Assembly: GCA_027487695.1 (NCBI GenBank)
Contig: JAIYDB010000013.1
Coordinates: 1 to 33,111, forward strand
DNA from: Cytophagaceae bacterium
Lineage (GTDB): Bacteria; Bacteroidota; Bacteroidia; Cytophagales; Flexibacteraceae
Length of the DNA: 33,111 bases
Direction: 5' to 3'
The notes under the pieces: model-generated
Database searches by the model: none
The model's input: the letters and a program-made list of their open reading frames with translations, nothing else
Told to the model about the DNA's origin: nothing
Made by a program: the position numbers and the translations under genes
In this document: in pieces, positions 16,487-25,031 of the stretch
Numbering within the stretch: the first letter of the stretch is position 1
How the letters are laid out: every line of letters starts with the position of its first letter

Positions 16487-17410
16487 ATGTTAAGCGGAAA
16501 GCAAGTATTGGTAAATAAGGTGTCGGTGTATAACGGTCACCCAGATTGTATCTATACTATGATACCGAGCAATAAGCCCAATACTTTCATTACCTCAGGT
16601 GCCGACGGTATGGTAGTGCAATGGGACTTGTTTACGCATAATGAAGGAATACTCATCGCTAAAATGCCTAACTCAGTTTATGCATTATCGTTGGTAAATG
16701 AAGGCACGCAGTTAATGGTAGCTCAAAACTTTGAAGGCATTCACCTTTTAGATTTGGCCACCAAGCAAGAATTGCAAACCAGAGCCTTAGGCAATGTAGC
16801 CATATTCGATTTTGCCATTCTTGAAAATGAAGTTTTGGTTGCCTTGGCTAACGGACAAGTTTTAAAACTTAGCTTGCCAAGCCTAGAGATAATTAGTCAA
16901 GTAAGGCATTCAGAACAATCGGCCAGAAGGTTTGCTCAGCATCCCAATTTTTCGGGTTTAGCTGCGGTCGCTTATTCAGATGGCGTGATTAGGCTTATAG
17001 AAACCACCAACATACAAGTGGTAGAAGAATTACAAAGTCATACTAATTCAGTGTTCGCTTTGCGCTTTTCCCCCGATGGCAAATACCTACTTTCTGGTGG
17101 TAGAGATGCCAAGCTAAAAGTTTGGGATGCCGAAAACCGCTTCGCCTTAATACACGATATTCCCGCCCATCTTTTTTCGATAAACGATATTTGTTTCCAC
17201 CCCTTCAAGCCACTCTTTGCTACCTGTAGCATGGATAAATCGGTGAAGGTTTGGAGCGCAGAAAGCTTTAAATTACTGAAGGTTATAGATAAAAGCAGGC
17301 ACGCCGGGCATGGCAATTCCGTGAACCGATTGCTATGGACCACCACCGATGAACTACTAATTTCAACTGGTGACGATAGAAACATACATCTTTGGAAATT
17401 AAGTTTGTAA
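16487..17410 (+). CDS. WD40 repeat protein
   Basis: Cytosolic protein of 307 aa made of WD40 repeats, probably one seven-bladed propeller used as a protein-binding platform. The clearest blades are SGADGMVVQWDL (about residues 36-47), SPDGKYLLSGGRDAKLKVWD (about 194-213), FKPLFATCSMDKSVKVWS (about 240-257) and the last blade ending STGDDRNIHLWKLSL. The middle blades are degenerate. There is no signal peptide. The gene starts 31 bases after the helicase stop and 46 bases before the DivIVA gene, so a joint transcript is plausible. No partner is known. Confidence 0.88.
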   Translation: MLSGKQVLVNKVSVYNGHPDCIYTMIPSNKPNTFITSGADGMVVQWDLFTHNEGILIAKMPNSVYALSLVNEGTQLMVAQNFEGIHLLDLATKQELQTRALGNVAIFDFAILENEVLVALANGQVLKLSLPSLEIISQVRHSEQSARRFAQHPNFSGLAAVAYSDGVIRLIETTNIQVVEELQSHTNSVFALRFSPDGKYLLSGGRDAKLKVWDAENRFALIHDIPAHLFSINDICFHPFKPLFATCSMDKSVKVWSAESFKLLKVIDKSRHAGHGNSVNRLLWTTTDELLISTGDDRNIHLWKLSL

Positions 17411-17456
17411 TTTTACCTATTCCGAAACAGTAATACGCTATTCAGCAGCTACCCTA

Positions 17457-18329
17457 ATGAAAATTACGCCCATAGATATTAGGCAAAAGACCTTTGAAAA
17501 GAAAACCTTCGGGGGTATTGATAAAGACGAAGTATCGGCTTTTTTGAACACAATTAGCCAAGCTTGGGAAAAGCTTTTAGATGAAAATAAAGATCTGAGA
17601 GCACGCCTAGAATCGGCAGAAAAGGAAGGTCAGAAATTGAGGGAGGTTGAAAGCGCCCTATATAGGACCCTTAAAACAGCCGAACAAAGCAGCGCAAACC
17701 TGCTTGACCAAACCCGTAAAGACGCTGAATTAAGTATTAAAGAAGCCAATATGCGTGCCGAAAGCATCTTGAAAGATGCCCAATGGCGTGCAAAAACGAT
17801 CATTGAAGAAGCTGAAGAAGAAGCCAGAAAAACCTTCAAGGCACTTCAACAAGAAATTAAAGCTTTAGAAATAGAATACCGCACTGTTGAAAATCAGCGC
17901 GATAACCTGCTTACGGAATTACTAAACCTAGCTAAAGATATTGAAGAACGAGTAAATCGTTCTCTAGATAGAACACAGCCTAGCCACCAGCCCATTGCGC
18001 TTAGCAGTCCTGGTAGTGCTGCCCGCAGAAGTAATATCCCAAAGCAAACCCCTGGCCCTAGTGCCCCTCCATTGATAGACCCGCCCGTTTATCAATCGAC
18101 TAAAGCCCAAGCTACAAGTGCTCCTGCATCTGATACACCCTTGTTTGCCTCTATCGCGGAACCTGAACAACCAAGTTCAGCACCAGAGCCTACTGAAGCT
18201 GCGGAAGAAATAAGTCAAGCACCTGTACAAGCAGAAGTTAAACCTGCACTTGCCAAAGAAGAAAAATCAGCCGACCCAAAATCTGGCACTTCAACGGAGG
18301 GTTCTTTCTTCGATCAGTTCAATAACTAA
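17457..18329 (+). CDS. DivIVA-domain protein
   Basis: Coiled-coil protein of 290 aa with a DivIVA domain at the N-terminus: MKITPIDIRQKTFEKKTFGGIDKDEVSAFLNTI in residues 1-33 is the membrane-binding head. A long coiled coil follows (about 35-180), in which repeated KDAE/ILKDAQWRAKTIIEEAEEEA segments resemble the DivIVA/GpsB heptads. From about residue 185 the chain is low-complexity and rich in Pro, Ala, Ser and Glu. The end FFDQFNN is short and may be a contact motif. DivIVA proteins sense membrane curvature and recruit division or cell-wall proteins; the role in Bacteroidota is little known. Three bases separate it from folB, so they form one operon. Confidence 0.9.
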   Translation: MKITPIDIRQKTFEKKTFGGIDKDEVSAFLNTISQAWEKLLDENKDLRARLESAEKEGQKLREVESALYRTLKTAEQSSANLLDQTRKDAELSIKEANMRAESILKDAQWRAKTIIEEAEEEARKTFKALQQEIKALEIEYRTVENQRDNLLTELLNLAKDIEERVNRSLDRTQPSHQPIALSSPGSAARRSNIPKQTPGPSAPPLIDPPVYQSTKAQATSAPASDTPLFASIAEPEQPSSAPEPTEAAEEISQAPVQAEVKPALAKEEKSADPKSGTSTEGSFFDQFNN

Positions 18330-18332
18330 GTT

Positions 18333-18704
18333 ATGCAAGCACAACCCGGCAAGGTGGCCTTAATGGGTATGCAGTTTTATGCACACCACGGTTTTTACAA
18401 AGAAGAAAACACCCTAGGTAACCGATACGAAGTAGATTTTATAGCCTACCTATCAGATATCAATTTAGCTGGCGAAAACAACGATTTAAACGCAACTGTA
18501 AACTATGAAGTAGTTTATAAAGTAGTAAAAGAAGCAATGGCAATTTCAACGCCATTACTAGAAACAATTGCCAATACCATTAACACCAAATTAGCGATTG
18601 CCTTTCCATTCGCTACCAAATTTGAATGCACCATCAGAAAATACAATCCGCCAATTGGAGGTCTTTGTGCCTTTGCAGAAGTAACTTTAGAACATTACTT
18701 ATAG
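18333..18704 (+). CDS. folB: Dihydroneopterin aldolase
   Basis: Converts 7,8-dihydroneopterin to 6-hydroxymethyl-7,8-dihydropterin and glycolaldehyde in folate synthesis; cytosolic and normally octameric. At 123 aa it has the usual size. Family motifs are GMQFYAHHGFYKEEN near the N-terminus, VNYEVVYKVVKEAM with the active-site tyrosine region, LLETIANTI with the pterin-anchoring glutamate, and IRKYNPPIGG with the conserved lysine near the C-terminus. It follows the DivIVA gene after three bases and overlaps the open frame of the ChaN-like gene in another frame. Confidence 0.93.
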   Translation: MQAQPGKVALMGMQFYAHHGFYKEENTLGNRYEVDFIAYLSDINLAGENNDLNATVNYEVVYKVVKEAMAISTPLLETIANTINTKLAIAFPFATKFECTIRKYNPPIGGLCAFAEVTLEHYL

Positions 18705-19555
18705 CTTTAGCTATAATAATTGGTTCAAGCACCACTTCCTTTAAAGAAGTTCCTGCTTACCAAGTTTTCAACCAAAAAGGTAAAGCCACCGATTTTGAAA
18801 AGCTTTGTGAAGCAGCCGCCGATGCCGATGTAATTTGCTTTGGCGAATTGCACAACAATAGCATGGGACATTGGCTTCAACTGCGCTTACTGAAATACTT
18901 GGCAGCTAAAAAAGTAAACAAAGTAGTTGTAGGTGCCGAAATGTGGGAAGCCGATGACCAAATTGTGCTTACCGAGTTTGCCCAAGGCAAAATCACTGAA
19001 AAACACTTAGAAACCGAAGCTAAACTTTGGCCTAACTACGCCTTAGACTATAAGCCCTTTTTCAAGTTCGCTTGGGATAATAAAATCCCTGTTATAGCAA
19101 CCAATATTCCTCGTCGCTATGCTTCTATGGTAATGAAGAAAGGTATGGATAGCATAGCTGCCTTACCTGCTGAAGCTAAAGCTTGGATTGCTCCGCTACC
19201 CGTTACATTTGATTTAACCTTGCCTGGCTATAAAGCATTAACGGAAGGCATGGGTGGCCATGGCGGACCAATGAGCGCAAACTTTGCCAAGTCTCAAGCC
19301 ATTAAAGATGCAACTATGGCGCATTTTATTAGCAAGAATTTAAAACCAGGCGTTCCGTTCTTACACTTAAACGGAAGCTACCACAGTAATAATTTTGAAG
19401 GCATAGTTCATTATCTTCTAAAAGGAAACAACAAACTTAAAGTGCTCACCATTAACATGGTAGAGCAAGAAAACCTTGAGCAGCTAGCCACAGAAAACCA
19501 AGGCACTGCTACATTTATTATTGCCATCCCGTCAGATATGCATCATTCTTACTGA
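18626..19555 (+). CDS. ChaN-like haem-binding uptake protein
   Basis: Exported protein of the ChaN / 'haem-binding uptake, Tiki-superfamily' group. The typical blocks are VICFGELHNNSMGHWLQLRLLKYL, VVVGAEMWEADDQ, NYALDYKPFFKFAWDN, IPVIATNIPRRYASMV and the C-terminal PFLHLNGSYHSNNFEGI. The real start is uncertain. The hydrophobic leader LLIALAIIIGSSTTSF begins just before the folB stop, and the only in-frame ATG (18626) overlaps folB by 79 bases and adds a polar stretch ahead of it. A TTG at 18665 is a possible alternative. Either way the gene overlaps folB. Metal or haem binding is known for Campylobacter ChaN; here it is inference. Confidence 0.82.
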   Translation: MHHQKIQSANWRSLCLCRSNFRTLLIALAIIIGSSTTSFKEVPAYQVFNQKGKATDFEKLCEAAADADVICFGELHNNSMGHWLQLRLLKYLAAKKVNKVVVGAEMWEADDQIVLTEFAQGKITEKHLETEAKLWPNYALDYKPFFKFAWDNKIPVIATNIPRRYASMVMKKGMDSIAALPAEAKAWIAPLPVTFDLTLPGYKALTEGMGGHGGPMSANFAKSQAIKDATMAHFISKNLKPGVPFLHLNGSYHSNNFEGIVHYLLKGNNKLKVLTINMVEQENLEQLATENQGTATFIIAIPSDMHHSY

Positions 19556-19648
19556 AATTTGGCGTTATAACTTTAAAACTTTGGCATGCCTAATTAAAAC
19601 CAATAACCAAGGCAGGTCTTCTTTATTTACCTATTAATAACCTTAACT

Positions 19649-20914
19649 ATGTATCGTTTTCAATTACTAGCCATTGATACTGTTGGCGAAAGTGAAATAG
19701 AAAGTTTAAATGCCCTTAAACATGGAATTTTAAGTTCTGATAAACTTCTAAAAAATCTTAACATTCAAGAGTCTGATAACCGTATTATTTTACAAGACAC
19801 CCAAGCAGAAGTATCTATTACTATTTCAATGGTAGATACCAGCCAAGTGCTTAATGATTTAATTGACGCTGCTTTTATTGTTTCCCTAGAAGGCGAAAAC
19901 TCAGAAACTATTGAGGCTATGCGTACCCCACTTTTAGTGCACTTACGCAAGCGATTACTCTTTTCTAATTTAAGAATTCTGATTGACGATGTTTCTGCTA
20001 ATATTGCTCAATCTATCTACCCAATTATTAACGATGTAGAACTAAGGTTACGCAAGTACCTGATGCAGTTCTTCATCCAAAAAGTAGGCGTAAACTGGTG
20101 GCAACTTACTGCACCACGTCCGTTTATTGAAAAAGTAAATAGCCGTCGTTTCAAATTCAAAGATCTTTCAGAATACGTAACCCTAGATGTTTCTTTAATT
20201 GATTTCGACGATTTAGGAGAACTTATCTACAAGCACAATACTGGCTTCCAACGTTCTGAAGCCCTTATTGAAAAAATAAAGCAAGTAAATACCATTGAAG
20301 AACTTCGCCTTCTGAAAAGCGAACTCGAAAATAACTATACCCGCTTCTTTAAAGAAACCTTCCAAGATAAAGACTTCGAGAAAAAGTGGCTTTCCATGAT
20401 TGATGTCCGCAATCGGGTTGCGCACAACAGTTACTTCACTAACGACGATCTTCGCTTTGCGCAAAGCCTTCATAATGAACTTGTTGCAATCATAGAAAAT
20501 GCTGAAACCCAAATCACTTCGTTCCGTTTCAGCATTGAAGAGCAGCAAATTATTAGGGAGCGTACCATTCAAATGGCTGCCGAAAATGAAGAAGAATCGG
20601 AAATCAGAACTGGTCCTACTGGCTTAAAAATACTCGGCAAAATACAACTACCTGAAAGTCATACTACTAAGATCATCACCGAAGATGATTTAGTAGATGA
20701 GCTTTACAATGCCCTTGAAAAGGCCAAGCACGAAAACTATCCTTACCTAGGTTTGAAGTACTTTGTAACCAAATACTTATCAGATAAAGGTTATGCTACA
20801 GGTCCTTCGTACGCCTTGGTAAACATATTGAAAGACAAAGGCTTTGTCGATTTTTACGACGTTACCCCACCAGGCTTAAGTTATCCTGTAAAAGCCTTAC
20901 GCATAGAACGATAA
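19649..20914 (+). CDS. HEPN-domain protein with C-terminal winged-helix-like region
   Basis: Soluble protein of 421 aa that I do not recognise by name. Residues 1-100 form an alpha/beta region of unknown type. Residues about 120-285 are helical and contain R254-N-R-V-A-H259, the R-x4-6-H motif of HEPN domains, followed by N260 and Y262. With the IDVRNRVAHNSYF context it resembles Swt1-type HEPN domains. HEPN proteins are often metal-independent RNases or RNA-binding components in defence and toxin systems. The last 80 residues (DDLVDELYNALEKAKHENYP, then LKYFVTKYLSDKGY) look like a winged-helix fold for nucleic acid or protein contact. No antitoxin nucleotidyltransferase gene is adjacent. The DinB-like gene follows after 30 bases. 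Confidence 0.75.
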   Translation: MYRFQLLAIDTVGESEIESLNALKHGILSSDKLLKNLNIQESDNRIILQDTQAEVSITISMVDTSQVLNDLIDAAFIVSLEGENSETIEAMRTPLLVHLRKRLLFSNLRILIDDVSANIAQSIYPIINDVELRLRKYLMQFFIQKVGVNWWQLTAPRPFIEKVNSRRFKFKDLSEYVTLDVSLIDFDDLGELIYKHNTGFQRSEALIEKIKQVNTIEELRLLKSELENNYTRFFKETFQDKDFEKKWLSMIDVRNRVAHNSYFTNDDLRFAQSLHNELVAIIENAETQITSFRFSIEEQQIIRERTIQMAAENEEESEIRTGPTGLKILGKIQLPESHTTKIITEDDLVDELYNALEKAKHENYPYLGLKYFVTKYLSDKGYATGPSYALVNILKDKGFVDFYDVTPPGLSYPVKALRIER

Positions 20915-20944
20915 GCCCACCAAAAATCTTTAAACAGCGGTACA

Positions 20945-21481
20945 ATGATCACTACCCCACTCATACCCAAACCACTTGAAGGCACACCAAAATGGGGAAC
21001 CATCAGTGAGAGTCAGGTTAAAGAAGCAATAACGGTATTAGAGCAAATTCCAGGCGAAATTGAACGCTTGGAAGAATCGTTCACTGGCGAAGAAGTAAAT
21101 TTCTGCTACCGCGAAGGTGGCTGGGCAATACGTCAAATCATTCATCACTTGGCCGATAGTCATATCAATGCCTATATCCGAATGAAGTTAGCAGTTACTG
21201 AGCCAGGCAAAACGGTAACCACTTATGATGAAAATGCTTGGGCAGCATTGATAGATGGTAGAGATGAAGATATTTACCCATCGCTACTCATTTTAATGGG
21301 CTTGCATGAACGTTGGACCTTGTTCCTAAACAGCTTATCAGAAGAGCAATTAAAGCTTACTTATATTCACCCAGTGAAAGGCAGCAAAACCCTAGCAGAA
21401 GCCACCTTAGACTATGCTTGGCACGCTTTGCATCACTTAGCACAAATAGAGCTAGCCCTGCAAAAGAAGATTGTAGAGTAA
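20945..21481 (+). CDS. DinB/YfiT-family metal-dependent protein
   Basis: Four-helix-bundle protein of 178 aa in the DinB superfamily, close to Bacillus YfiT (BstA), a thiol S-transferase or metal-dependent hydrolase. The N-terminal IPKPLEGTPKWGTISESQV matches YfiT starts. The three metal-binding histidines are in HHLADSHINAY (H67/H68) and in YAWHALHHLAQI (H160, H163/H164). GGWAIRQIIHHLADSH and VKGSKTLAEA are also family patterns. The substrate, and whether this phylum uses bacillithiol here, are not decided. The gene is followed at once by a strong terminator. Confidence 0.9.
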   Translation: MITTPLIPKPLEGTPKWGTISESQVKEAITVLEQIPGEIERLEESFTGEEVNFCYREGGWAIRQIIHHLADSHINAYIRMKLAVTEPGKTVTTYDENAWAALIDGRDEDIYPSLLILMGLHERWTLFLNSLSEEQLKLTYIHPVKGSKTLAEATLDYAWHALHHLAQIELALQKKIVE

Positions 21482-21500
21482 GACTCAATTAATTATATAA

Positions 21501-21537
21501 ACTCCCCTAATAGCAGTGCTATTAGGGGAGTTTTTTT
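21501..21537 (+). terminator. Strong intrinsic terminator after the DinB-like gene
   Basis: A perfect 14-bp stem ACTCCCCTAATAGC/GCTATTAGGGGAGT with a 3-base loop is followed by seven T. It closes the long plus-strand run of genes. Confidence 0.93.
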
Positions 21538-21578
21538 GTGTGTGGGGGGATTAGTAATAGAGTTTGGGAAACATGTCG

Positions 21579-21628
21579 GATATACCAGTCATTAACCCAT
21601 AAAACCACAATCAATGACTGATATACCA
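21579..21628. repeat. Short direct plus inverted repeat
   Basis: GATATACCA occurs at 21579-21587 and again at 21620-21628. Between them CAGTCATT (21586-21593) and AATGACTG (21613-21620) are exact reverse complements. It lies between two terminators, in DNA with no gene. Function unknown; it may be chance or an operator-like site. Confidence 0.4.
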
Positions 21629-21644
21629 TCAAAGAAGCGCATCA

Positions 21645-21680
21645 AAAACAAAAAAATCGCCACTCAATGAGTGGCGATTT
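21645..21680 (-). terminator. Terminator of ssrA
   Basis: On the minus strand a perfect 12-bp stem AAATCGCCACTC/GAGTGGCGATTT with a 3-base loop runs into a T-rich tract (complement of 21645-21653). It directly abuts the tmRNA 3' end. Confidence 0.93.
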
Positions 21681-21681
21681 G

Positions 21682-22046
21682 TGGAGTCGGAGAGATTCGA
21701 ACTCTCGTCCAGGCAAGGATACCTGAGGCTTTCTACACGCTTAGTTTTGCTTTGATTTTCGTTCGCAGGGCCGATGCAAAACTACCTACCCCACAACTTA
21801 TCTGCTAAATGTCGGCTCTATTAACAGTATCAAGAACCCAAGTTCCGATGTGTCGACACCTCTGAATCACCTGCGACGGAACGGGGCTGGTGAGAGATGC
21901 TAGCGGGCTTAACTGGTTAAAATTAAGCGGCTAGTGCGAAAGTTTCTTCGCCTTTTGTTGTTCGAAAGAATTTTTAAAAGGAGATTCTATCAACTCCTTG
22001 CGTGCTTACTTCAAATAGTCACAGGCTGTCAAAACCGGTCGACCCC
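21682..22046 (-). ncRNA. ssrA: tmRNA (transfer-messenger RNA)
   Basis: Rescues stalled ribosomes and tags the unfinished protein for proteolysis. The 5' end GGGGTCG (at 22046) pairs over seven positions with CGACTCC at the 3' end, and the T arm GAGAGTTCGAATCTCTC next to it is typical. The 5' part contains the usual GGTTTTGACAG. The tag frame at 21923-21952 (minus strand) reads GEETFALAA then TAA, close to other Bacteroidota tags. The 3' CCA is not encoded and must be added. It lies downstream of rplL, where rpoB is usually found. No TAnnTTTG box is evident directly upstream, so readthrough or processing is possible. Confidence 0.96.
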
Positions 22047-22080
22047 ATATTAGTAAGTAATCTTGGTACTCTTACTTTAA

Positions 22081-22117
22081 CGAAACAAAAGGGGTATTAG
22101 TTTAATAACACCCCTTT
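22081..22117 (-). terminator. Terminator of the rplJL transcript
   Basis: On the minus strand AAAGGGGT and ACCCCTTT enclose a 14-base region with its own ATTA/TAAT pairing, followed by TTTTGTTT. It lies between rplL and ssrA. Confidence 0.8.
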
Positions 22118-22184
22118 CAGTTTCTGATTTGGTATTGCTACCGAAATTCAATGTATATGTTTTGCTACCAGAGGTAGCGCTTCA

Positions 22185-22562
22185 TTACTTGATTTCTACT
22201 TCAGCACCAGCTTCTTCTAAAGACTTCTTCAAGCCTTCAGCTTCATCCTTAGCTACACCTTCTTTCAAAGGCTTAGGAGCTGCATCTACTAGTTCTTTAG
22301 CTTCTTTCAAGCCTAGGCCTGTAAGTTCTTTTACTAGTTTAACAACTGCTAATTTGTTAGCACCTGCACCTTTAAGAATTACATCGAACGATGTTTTCTC
22401 AGCTGGAGCTTCACCAGCATCGGCACCACCGCCAGCAACCATAACAGCTGCTGCAGCTGCAGGCTCAATACCATACTCATCTTTAAGGATGGTAGCTAGT
22501 TCGTTTACTTCTTTAACGGTAAGGTTAACAAGCTGTTCTGCTAATGATTTCAGATCTGCCAT
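22185..22562 (-). CDS. rplL: 50S ribosomal protein L7/L12
   Basis: Stalk protein of the large subunit that recruits and activates translation GTPases (125 aa). The N-terminal dimerisation helix ([26 protein letters not shown]) is followed by an Ala-rich hinge ([22 protein letters not shown]). The C-terminal factor-binding domain contains [31 protein letters not shown]. It is 57 bases after rplJ in the same transcript. It ends the cluster: instead of rpoB, a terminator and tmRNA come next. Confidence 0.98.
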   Translation of the reverse strand: MADLKSLAEQLVNLTVKEVNELATILKDEYGIEPAAAAAVMVAGGGADAGEAPAEKTSFDVILKGAGANKLAVVKLVKELTGLGLKEAKELVDAAPKPLKEGVAKDEAEGLKKSLEEAGAEVEIK

Positions 22563-22619
22563 TGTTATAATAGTTTAATGTTGATAGTTTATTTAGGGGA
22601 CGATTGATACTGTTTGGGA

Positions 22620-23159
22620 TTAACCTTCTCTTTCTGATAAGGTCTTGATTAAACCTGCAATTTTCTGGCCGCTGCCTTTCAATGCAGAAATAACATTCTT
22701 GGCTGGTGATTGTAGTAAACCAATTACTTCGCCAATTAATTCTTGCTTGTTCTTAATGGTAGTTAATACTTCTAATTGGTCTTGACCAATGAATAAACCA
22801 CCTGATATTGAAGCACCTTTAAATACAGGACGAGGGTTTTTCTTATCGCCAGTCTTGTAGAATTCCTTCAACAATTGAGCTGGAGCTTTACCATCTTCTG
22901 TTGCGAATAAAACGCCTGATGAACCTGCTAAAACTTTATCGTTAAATTCGGTGTAATCTTCAGTTTTATCTGCAAGGGCCTTAGCAATAAGTGTATTCTT
23001 ATACACTTTGTACTCAATGCCTTTATTGAAACACAACCTACGGAAGTTGTTGATTTGCTCAACACTCATTCCTTGGGCATCGGTTACGTAGAAAACCTGG
23101 TTTTGGCTAAACTTTTCTTTTAGCTCGTCAATAATTACGCTTTTTTCTTCCCTGGTCAT
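22620..23159 (-). CDS. rplJ: 50S ribosomal protein L10
   Basis: Base of the L7/L12 stalk, binding 23S rRNA and carrying the L12 dimers on its C-terminal helix (179 aa). The N-terminus MTREEKSVIIDELKEKFSQ and YKVYKNTLIAKAL are typical, as is the central GSSGVLFATEDGKAPAQLLKEF region. Only two bases separate it from rplA, so there is no room for the long L10-binding leader found upstream of rplJ in many bacteria. If autoregulation exists, it must act elsewhere in the transcript. Confidence 0.97.
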   Translation of the reverse strand: MTREEKSVIIDELKEKFSQNQVFYVTDAQGMSVEQINNFRRLCFNKGIEYKVYKNTLIAKALADKTEDYTEFNDKVLAGSSGVLFATEDGKAPAQLLKEFYKTGDKKNPRPVFKGASISGGLFIGQDQLEVLTTIKNKQELIGEVIGLLQSPAKNVISALKGSGQKIAGLIKTLSEREG

Positions 23160-23161
23160 AA

Positions 23162-23860
23162 TTAGATACCGGTTATAGTTGTCTTGTCAATGATTACCCC
23201 AGGGCTCATAGTGCTGCTCAAGTGGATACTCTTAAAGTAAGTACCTTTTGCAGATGATGGCTTTAAGCGAGATAGGGTATTAATAATTTCCTGAGCGTTT
23301 TCTACAAGTTGCTCTGGGGTGAACGATACTTTACCAATGCTGGTGTGGATGATACCAGTTTTATCAACTTTAAAGTCGATTTTACCAGCCTTCACTTCTC
23401 TTACAGCTTTAGCAACATCTACTGTTACAGTACCACTCTTAGGGTTAGGCATTAGACCACGAGGACCTAGAATTTTACCTAAACGACCAAGCTTAGCCAT
23501 TACAGCTGGCATGGTGATGATAACATCTACATCGGTCCAGCCTTTTTCGATTTTAGCGATATAATCGTCCAAACCAACGAAATCTGCACCTGCTTCAGTA
23601 GCCTCTTCTACCTTATCTGGAGAACAAAGTACAAGAACACGAACTACTTTACCAGTACCATGAGGAAGGGCAGCAACGCCACGTACCATTTGGTCTGCCT
23701 TACGAGGGTCAACACCCAAGCGTACATCAATATCAACACTTGCATCGAACTTCACGAAAGAAATATCTTTCAAGATAGTAGTTGCATCGTGTAAAGAATA
23801 GGCCTTGTTAGCATCGAATTTGCTAAGCGCCGCCTTCATATTTTTAGTCAATTTTGCCAT
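23162..23860 (-). CDS. rplA: 50S ribosomal protein L1
   Basis: Ribosomal protein of the L1 stalk, which helps release deacylated tRNA and often represses its own message (232 aa, full length). Recognised by [20 protein letters not shown], the [23 protein letters not shown] block and the signature [22 protein letters not shown]. It sits between rplK (43 bases) and rplJ (2 bases) in the conserved order. Confidence 0.98.
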   Translation of the reverse strand: MAKLTKNMKAALSKFDANKAYSLHDATTILKDISFVKFDASVDIDVRLGVDPRKADQMVRGVAALPHGTGKVVRVLVLCSPDKVEEATEAGADFVGLDDYIAKIEKGWTDVDVIITMPAVMAKLGRLGKILGPRGLMPNPKSGTVTVDVAKAVREVKAGKIDFKVDKTGIIHTSIGKVSFTPEQLVENAQEIINTLSRLKPSSAKGTYFKSIHLSSTMSPGVIIDKTTITGI

Positions 23861-23903
23861 TTCTAAAGGGAGCTAAATGATTGAAACTAGGTTCAGTGAA
23901 CAA

Positions 23904-24350
23904 TTATTGGTTATCCCAAGGTGCTTTACCTTGAACAGTGATACCCATACTGCGTGCTGTACCTGCTACCATACTCATTGCGCTTTCAACTGTAAAGCAG
24001 TTTAGATCTGGCATTTTGGTTTCGGCAATCGTTTTAACTTGATCCCAAGTTACGCTACCGATTTTCTTACGGTTTGGTTCAGCAGAACCACCCTTAACCT
24101 TTAGAGCTTCCATCAATAAGATTGGAGCTGGAGGGGTCTTAATTACGAATTCGAAAGACTTATCAGTAAATACGGTAATTACTACTGGCAATACCATACC
24201 CGCTTTATCTTGCGTACGAGCATTGAATTGCTTGCAGAATTCCATAATGTTCACCCCTTTTGAACCTAGAGCAGGTCCAATTGGTGGCGATGGATTGGCT
24301 GCGGCGCCTTTTACCTGCAGCTTCACATAGGTTGAAATTTCCTTTGCCAT
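23904..24350 (-). CDS. rplK: 50S ribosomal protein L11
   Basis: Part of the GTPase-associated centre; also needed for the stringent response through RelA-type enzymes. The start at 24350 ([26 protein letters not shown]) gives 148 aa and matches the family. An ATG 30 bases upstream would add ten unrelated residues. The N-terminal [22 protein letters not shown] and C-terminal [11 protein letters not shown] motifs are intact. It follows nusG after 69 bases. Confidence 0.97.
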   Translation of the reverse strand: MAKEISTYVKLQVKGAAANPSPPIGPALGSKGVNIMEFCKQFNARTQDKAGMVLPVVITVFTDKSFEFVIKTPPAPILLMEALKVKGGSAEPNRKKIGSVTWDQVKTIAETKMPDLNCFTVESAMSMVAGTARSMGITVQGKAPWDNQ

Positions 24351-24419
24351 TGTTTTATCGCTTTTTAAAAGCTCGGGCATTTTAAGGTGTGCCCTTTACA
24401 CCTGATATTTTTATTGAAA

Positions 24420-25004
24420 CTATCCTAAATTCTTTTCCACTTGTCCGTAGCTTAGTTCTACAGGAGTGTTACGACCAAAGATTTTAACTGTTACATTAAG
24501 CTTCTTTCTTTCGTCGAAAATTTCTTCCACCACGCCAGTGAAGCCATTAAATGGCCCATCTATTACTTTTACAGGCTCGCCCTTCGTGAACGGCACCTCT
24601 AAAGTGGCTTCGGCATCTACCAAGGTATCTACCTGACCAAGTAATCGGCGTACTTCGTGGTCGCGTAAAGGCACAGGGTCTCTACGCATTGTACCTTTTT
24701 GCTCGTTACCTAAGAAACCTATAAATCCAGGTATTTCAGATAGCACGTGCTTTACGGTACTGTTATTTACATCGGCATTGATAAGAATATAACCAGGGAA
24801 AAAGGTTTTCTCTTTCACCTTTGGTTTCTTACCAGCAGCAACAGATTTAGCATCTATTACCTTTTCCATAGGAATAAGTACCTGAGGAATAAGGTGTTCA
24901 AGTTGCTGCCTAGAAATTTCTTGTTCTAGGTAGCCTTTCACCTTTTTCTCTTGGCCACTTACTGCCCTAATTACATACCACTTTAATTGACTTTCTTCTG
25001 ACAT
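24420..25004 (-). CDS. nusG: Transcription termination/antitermination protein NusG
   Basis: Binds RNA polymerase and, through its KOW domain, Rho or ribosomal protein S10, coupling transcription with translation (194 aa). The N-terminal NGN domain is seen in WYVIRAVSGQEKKVKGYLEQEI, FFPGYILINAD and VLSEIPGFIGFLG. The KOW domain near the C-terminus has FTKGEPVKVIDGPFNGFTGVV. It lies between secE (27 bases) and rplK. Confidence 0.98.
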   Translation of the reverse strand: MSEESQLKWYVIRAVSGQEKKVKGYLEQEISRQQLEHLIPQVLIPMEKVIDAKSVAAGKKPKVKEKTFFPGYILINADVNNSTVKHVLSEIPGFIGFLGNEQKGTMRRDPVPLRDHEVRRLLGQVDTLVDAEATLEVPFTKGEPVKVIDGPFNGFTGVVEEIFDERKKLNVTVKIFGRNTPVELSYGQVEKNLG

Positions 25005-25031
25005 CAGTACTGAATTGTGCTTGATAGCAGA

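Noticed and set aside
22164-22178. Hairpin GCTACC-AGA-GGTAGC just after rplL as its terminator
   Set aside because: No T run follows on the minus strand; the hairpin at 22081-22117 has one and is the better terminator.
22129-22578. Open frame on the plus strand opposite rplL, rich in Ser and Ala
   Set aside because: It is the complement of the Ala-rich L7/L12 gene and has no independent support.
23155-23170. An L10-binding leader upstream of rplJ
   Set aside because: rplA and rplJ are separated by only two bases, so there is no non-coding leader.
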